From Pirellulales bacterium (GTDB taxonomy: Bacteria; Planctomycetota; Planctomycetia; Pirellulales; JAEUIK01): DNA of 64,000 nucleotides. Below are positions 61,539-64,000 of this stretch, in pieces. Below the pieces are notes generated by a model that saw only the letters and a program-made list of their open reading frames with translations, did no database searches and was not told where the DNA came from. The stretch is from contig JAHBXR010000002.1 in NCBI GenBank assembly GCA_019636335.1, positions 124,001-188,000 of the forward strand, written 5' to 3'. The position numbers and the translations under genes were made by a program. Numbering within the stretch: position 1 is the stretch's first letter; each line of letters opens with the position of its first letter.

Positions 61539-63179
61539 CTAGCGTGGCCGGTGCAGTCCCAGTCGCTTCATGCGCGAGGCGAGCGTCGTGGGCTGCATGC
61601 CCAAGAGCGCCGCCGCCCCCCGCGCGCCGTAAATCTTCCAGTTGGTGCGTTCCAAAGCCGCGGCGATGTTCGCGGTTTCGAATTGCTCGACTTCGTGTCG
61701 CGTCAGCACGTCCTGCGACGAGCGCGCCGTCGCCGGTGCTCGGGCAGGTTGACGCCGGGTAGCCGGCAGCAGGTGAGAGAAATCGAGCGTGCCCTGTCGA
61801 GCACCGATCGCGGCACGCTCGATGACATTCTGCAGCTCGCGAACGTTGCCGGGCCAGGCATATTGCTGCAACAGATCCAGGTCGTGAGGGGCGAGACGCA
61901 CGCCGTCACGGCACAAGTTGCGGCAGCAACGTTTCAGAAACAATTCGGCCAGGGCAGGTATGTCCTCGCGACGCTCGCGCAGCGGGACGACTTCGATCGG
62001 GAAGACACTGAGGCGGAAGAAAAGATCCTGCCGAAAACGACCGGCCTCGACTTCGGCCCGCAGGTCGCGATTCGTGGCGGCGATGACCCGCACGTCGACG
62101 CGCCGCGTTACGTCATCGCCGACACGCTCGATCTGACCTTCCTGCAGTACCCGCAAGAGCTTGCCTTGTAGTTCGAGCGGGATCTCTCCCACTTCGTCGA
62201 GGAACAAGGTGCCGCGGTCGGCGAGCTGAAAGCGACCGGTGCGGTCTTTGACCGCGCCGGTGAACGAGCCTTTCACATGACCGAAGAACTCGCTCTCGAA
62301 GAGATCGCGCGGAACGGCGGCGCAGTTCACTTTGACCAGGGGACGCTCGCGGCGTTGGCTCCGCTCGTGGATCGCCCGGGCCACCAGTTCCTTGCCCGTG
62401 CCCGATTCGCCCAGAATCAAGACACTGGCCATCGTGGGAGCGACGAGCTCGATCTGCTCGAGCGTCTTGGCAAGTGCAGGGCTGCTCCCCACAATCTCGC
62501 CGAAGGCGCGCGCCTCGTTGACTTCTTCGCGCAAGTAGAAGTTTTCTGATTCGAGCTGACGCCGTAAATGCTCGATCTCTTCGAAGGCCCTTGCGTTCGC
62601 AATTGCCACTGCCGCCTGGTCGGCAAACAGTCGCAGCCAGTCGAAGTCGTGCTGCGTCAGTCGATCGCGGCTGAACAGGGCGAGCACACCCAGAATCTCG
62701 CCGCGGAACATCAGCGGATGTCCGGCGAAGCTCTGGATGCCTTCCTCGTGCGCCCAGTGCTGGTCGACGATCCATTGCTGATCGGTGGAAGTGTCGGCCA
62801 CGAGGATGGATTCGCCCGTGGCGCCGATTCTTCCCACCTTGCCGGTACCCAGCTCGATGTGCTGGCGTGCGCCATCGACGCGCGACCAATCGGCGTGGCG
62901 ATGGTGGGCACAGGATGTGCCGGCACTGGCGGCCAGTGTGAGGTGGCGACCTGTTCTCGACCCCGTTGAGGATTCGTGGCCGTCGGCAACTTCTCCTGAC
63001 TGAAGCAACCAGATACGCGTCAGCGCGACGTTTGGCTGGGCGGCCAACTCGGTGACGATCCTTTGCAGCACATCGGGCAGGTAGCGTTCCTGGGCCACCG
63101 AGGTGGCGATCGCCTGTAGCGACACGGTATTCACGGAGCGGTCAATTCGTTCGGTGTGACGAAATTTCGTTGGAATCAA
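61539..63179 (-). CDS. Sigma-54-dependent transcription activator with GAF domain
   Basis: The protein has 546 residues from the ATG at 63179; a GTG at 63134 is a serious alternative, because the first 15 codons overlap a palindrome. A GAF domain (about 25-195) leads to a coiled linker (198-222), then the AAA+ sigma-54 interaction domain (about 225-455). Walker A is ILGESGTGKELVARAI (255-270), the GAFTGA loop is GSFTGA (304-309), Walker B is TLFLDEVGEIP (about 324-334) and the RELQNVIERA segment follows. A Fis-type helix-turn-helix (about 500-546) is at the end. It activates sigma-54 polymerase in response to a small ligand sensed by GAF. No receiver domain is present. Confidence 0.93.
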   Translation of the reverse strand: MIPTKFRHTERIDRSVNTVSLQAIATSVAQERYLPDVLQRIVTELAAQPNVALTRIWLLQSGEVADGHESSTGSRTGRHLTLAASAGTSCAHHRHADWSRVDGARQHIELGTGKVGRIGATGESILVADTSTDQQWIVDQHWAHEEGIQSFAGHPLMFRGEILGVLALFSRDRLTQHDFDWLRLFADQAAVAIANARAFEEIEHLRRQLESENFYLREEVNEARAFGEIVGSSPALAKTLEQIELVAPTMASVLILGESGTGKELVARAIHERSQRRERPLVKVNCAAVPRDLFESEFFGHVKGSFTGAVKDRTGRFQLADRGTLFLDEVGEIPLELQGKLLRVLQEGQIERVGDDVTRRVDVRVIAATNRDLRAEVEAGRFRQDLFFRLSVFPIEVVPLRERREDIPALAELFLKRCCRNLCRDGVRLAPHDLDLLQQYAWPGNVRELQNVIERAAIGARQGTLDFSHLLPATRRQPARAPATARSSQDVLTRHEVEQFETANIAAALERTNWKIYGARGAAALLGMQPTTLASRMKRLGLHRPR

Positions 63180-63183
63180 CGAA
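63159..63183. promoter_or_regulatory. Overlapping palindromes, possible activator binding site
   Basis: ACGAAATTTCGT (63159-63170) is a 12-bp perfect palindrome. It overlaps a second inverted repeat, TTCGTTG (63166-63172) and CAACGAA (63177-63183), spaced by 4 bases. Both lie just upstream of, or over, the start of the activator gene and about 95-120 bp before the sigma-54-like promoter, the usual place for an enhancer-type upstream activating sequence. A role in autoregulation is inferred. Confidence 0.45.
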
Positions 63184-63277
63184 CATCAAGCTAGTCGCGA
63201 TATTTCGTGGCGCCAAGGAGTCCAGCCAGCGCGCACCAAGCTGTTGCTACACCACAAGATCGAGCGACATGTATTGC

Positions 63278-63293
63278 TGGCACGCAGTGTGCA
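63278..63293 (+). promoter_or_regulatory. Sigma-54 (-24/-12) promoter
   Basis: TGGCACGCAGTGTGCA matches the sigma-54 consensus TGGCACG-N4-TTGCA at all defined positions except one (G for the first T of TTGC), with the correct spacing between GG and GC. It faces the exported protein gene at 63542, giving a leader of roughly 235 bases. The divergent gene next to it encodes a sigma-54 activator, which supports the assignment. The remaining 63180-63541 region shows no gene. Confidence 0.65.
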
Positions 63294-63541
63294 AGAGAGA
63301 TGGTCGACTCCCGTGCTTCGCTCGTTCGAGGCACGCCTCTACCGCAGGGATAGCTAATGCCGCGCTAGGTCGACCGCTGCTTGGGCCACAACGGCCGCCA
63401 CAGGCGCTGTCTGACCAGTTCTAGTCCTCTCGGTCGTTCGGCGATCTCCGACCGAGATTCCCAAGGCTCGTTCGCATGGCTCCGGCGCGAATTCGCGCCG
63501 CCTGGCCTGCCCGCTTCACTCGATCAGAAAGGCGCTTCCGC

Positions 63542-64000
63542 ATGTCGTCCGTTTTTCGTGCCCGTTGGTGGCGAGGGCTCATGCTCGCCTGTTTGAACGT
63601 CGTGGGGCTTCTTACCTGGACCGTCGCGGCCGATGGCGCGGGGGTGGCCGACGTGGACTGGGACAGTCGTCCCATCCTTCAGCATCGTGACTTTCAGGCG
63701 GTGGATGCCAACGGACTGCGTACTTTTCCCACCACCGGTTTTCCGTACCGTCTGCGAGGCATCTTGCTGAACAACCCGGAAGACATGTTGGACAGCACCC
63801 CGGTGACGGGTCCGCTTCCGCCGTTCAATCTGGGCGCGCAGTGGCAGGTCTTCGTGCAGGCGGTCGAGCCGGGTGATTACGGGGGTACGGCCGTGTTCAT
63901 GGGGCAGCACTACGGCAATCTTCCTCAGAACTTCGAAGACGGCCAGCCCGATCCCGATCGAAGTTATTCGAATGCCGCCTGGTCGGCCGAGATGTTACGC
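63542..64000 (+). CDS. Exported protein of unknown function, truncated by window end
   Basis: The frame from the ATG at 63542 stays open to the right edge (153 codons). The N-terminus (MSSVFRARWWRGLMLACLNV, then VGLLTWTVAADGAG) is a signal peptide with a likely cleavage near VAADG. The mature part starts DVDWDSRPILQHRDFQAVDA and continues with FPYRLRGILLNNPEDMLD and VFVQAVEPGDYGGTAVFMGQ, a pattern seen in planctomycete surface proteins. No catalytic motif is visible in this part. It is the gene controlled by the sigma-54-type promoter at 63278-63293. Confidence 0.75.
   Translation, partial: MSSVFRARWWRGLMLACLNVVGLLTWTVAADGAGVADVDWDSRPILQHRDFQAVDANGLRTFPTTGFPYRLRGILLNNPEDMLDSTPVTGPLPPFNLGAQWQVFVQAVEPGDYGGTAVFMGQHYGNLPQNFEDGQPDPDRSYSNAAWSAEMLR

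Overview
The window comes from a GC-rich bacterium of the phylum Planctomycetota, most likely a Pirellulales-type lineage. The main evidence is the set of gene families typical of that phylum: a DUF1501 protein paired with a PSCyt1/DUF1549/DUF1553 cytochrome-like protein, an ECF sigma factor overlapping a WD40 Ser/Thr kinase, a redoxin-cytochrome c-copper monooxygenase-like fusion, a BBP2-type porin, and PQQ-type propeller proteins. No rRNA, tRNA, CRISPR array, phage or complete insertion sequence was found. Assignments rest on motifs and family knowledge read by eye; no database search was run.

Layout. 1-5.9 kb: 3' end of a rhomboid-type protease gene, then an ECF sigma factor overlapping a membrane-anchored kinase with a WD40 tail, then a convergent DUF2071 gene whose 3' end overlaps the kinase gene. 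6.2-10.2 kb: a small lipoprotein, a hemolysin III/PAQR membrane protein, a porin behind a strong leader hairpin, and the fluoride channel crcB. 10.2-15.4 kb: a minus-strand run of membrane or export proteins (TPR, WD40, permuted papain-like hydrolase, two small membrane proteins). 16-20.2 kb: a HEAT lipoprotein, an SGNH hydrolase, an MBL-fold hydrolase and small membrane proteins. 20.3-26.1 kb: a decayed toxin-antitoxin locus, cysC, a divergent acyl-CoA dehydrogenase-like flavoprotein, glgP and a MOSC protein.

26.2-34.6 kb: a TetR regulator behind an inverted repeat, the redoxin-cytochrome fusion, an atypical FixJ-like regulator with Glu at the phosphoacceptor position, a secreted PQQ-type propeller, an ExeA-like ATPase, rsmE and a secreted protein. 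34.7-45.7 kb: a xylose-isomerase-like TIM-barrel protein, a large exported protein, a Nif3-family protein, cimA (behind an attenuator-like hairpin), valS with a zinc-ribbon insertion, and a ParDE-like pair whose toxin is frameshifted. 45.9-54.9 kb: a bifunctional-nuclease-domain protein, PTS enzyme I, a GT39-like glycosyltransferase, and the cluster hom / apgM-like / lysC. In that cluster the middle gene is the likely non-orthologous homoserine kinase. 55-64 kb: the DUF1501 + PSCyt/PSD pair, an acyl-CoA dehydrogenase, and a sigma-54 activator divergent from a sigma-54-type promoter that faces an exported protein gene running off the end of the window.

The least explained parts are non-coding. 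A 121-bp element with three consecutive hairpins occurs twice (33.85 and 41.80 kb). A family of inverted-repeat elements bounded by CCGAAGCGTCAGCGAGG-like arms occurs three times (38.3, 41.7 and 60.2 kb). Short GTCAGGTAC palindromes cluster in the 736-bp gap before valS.
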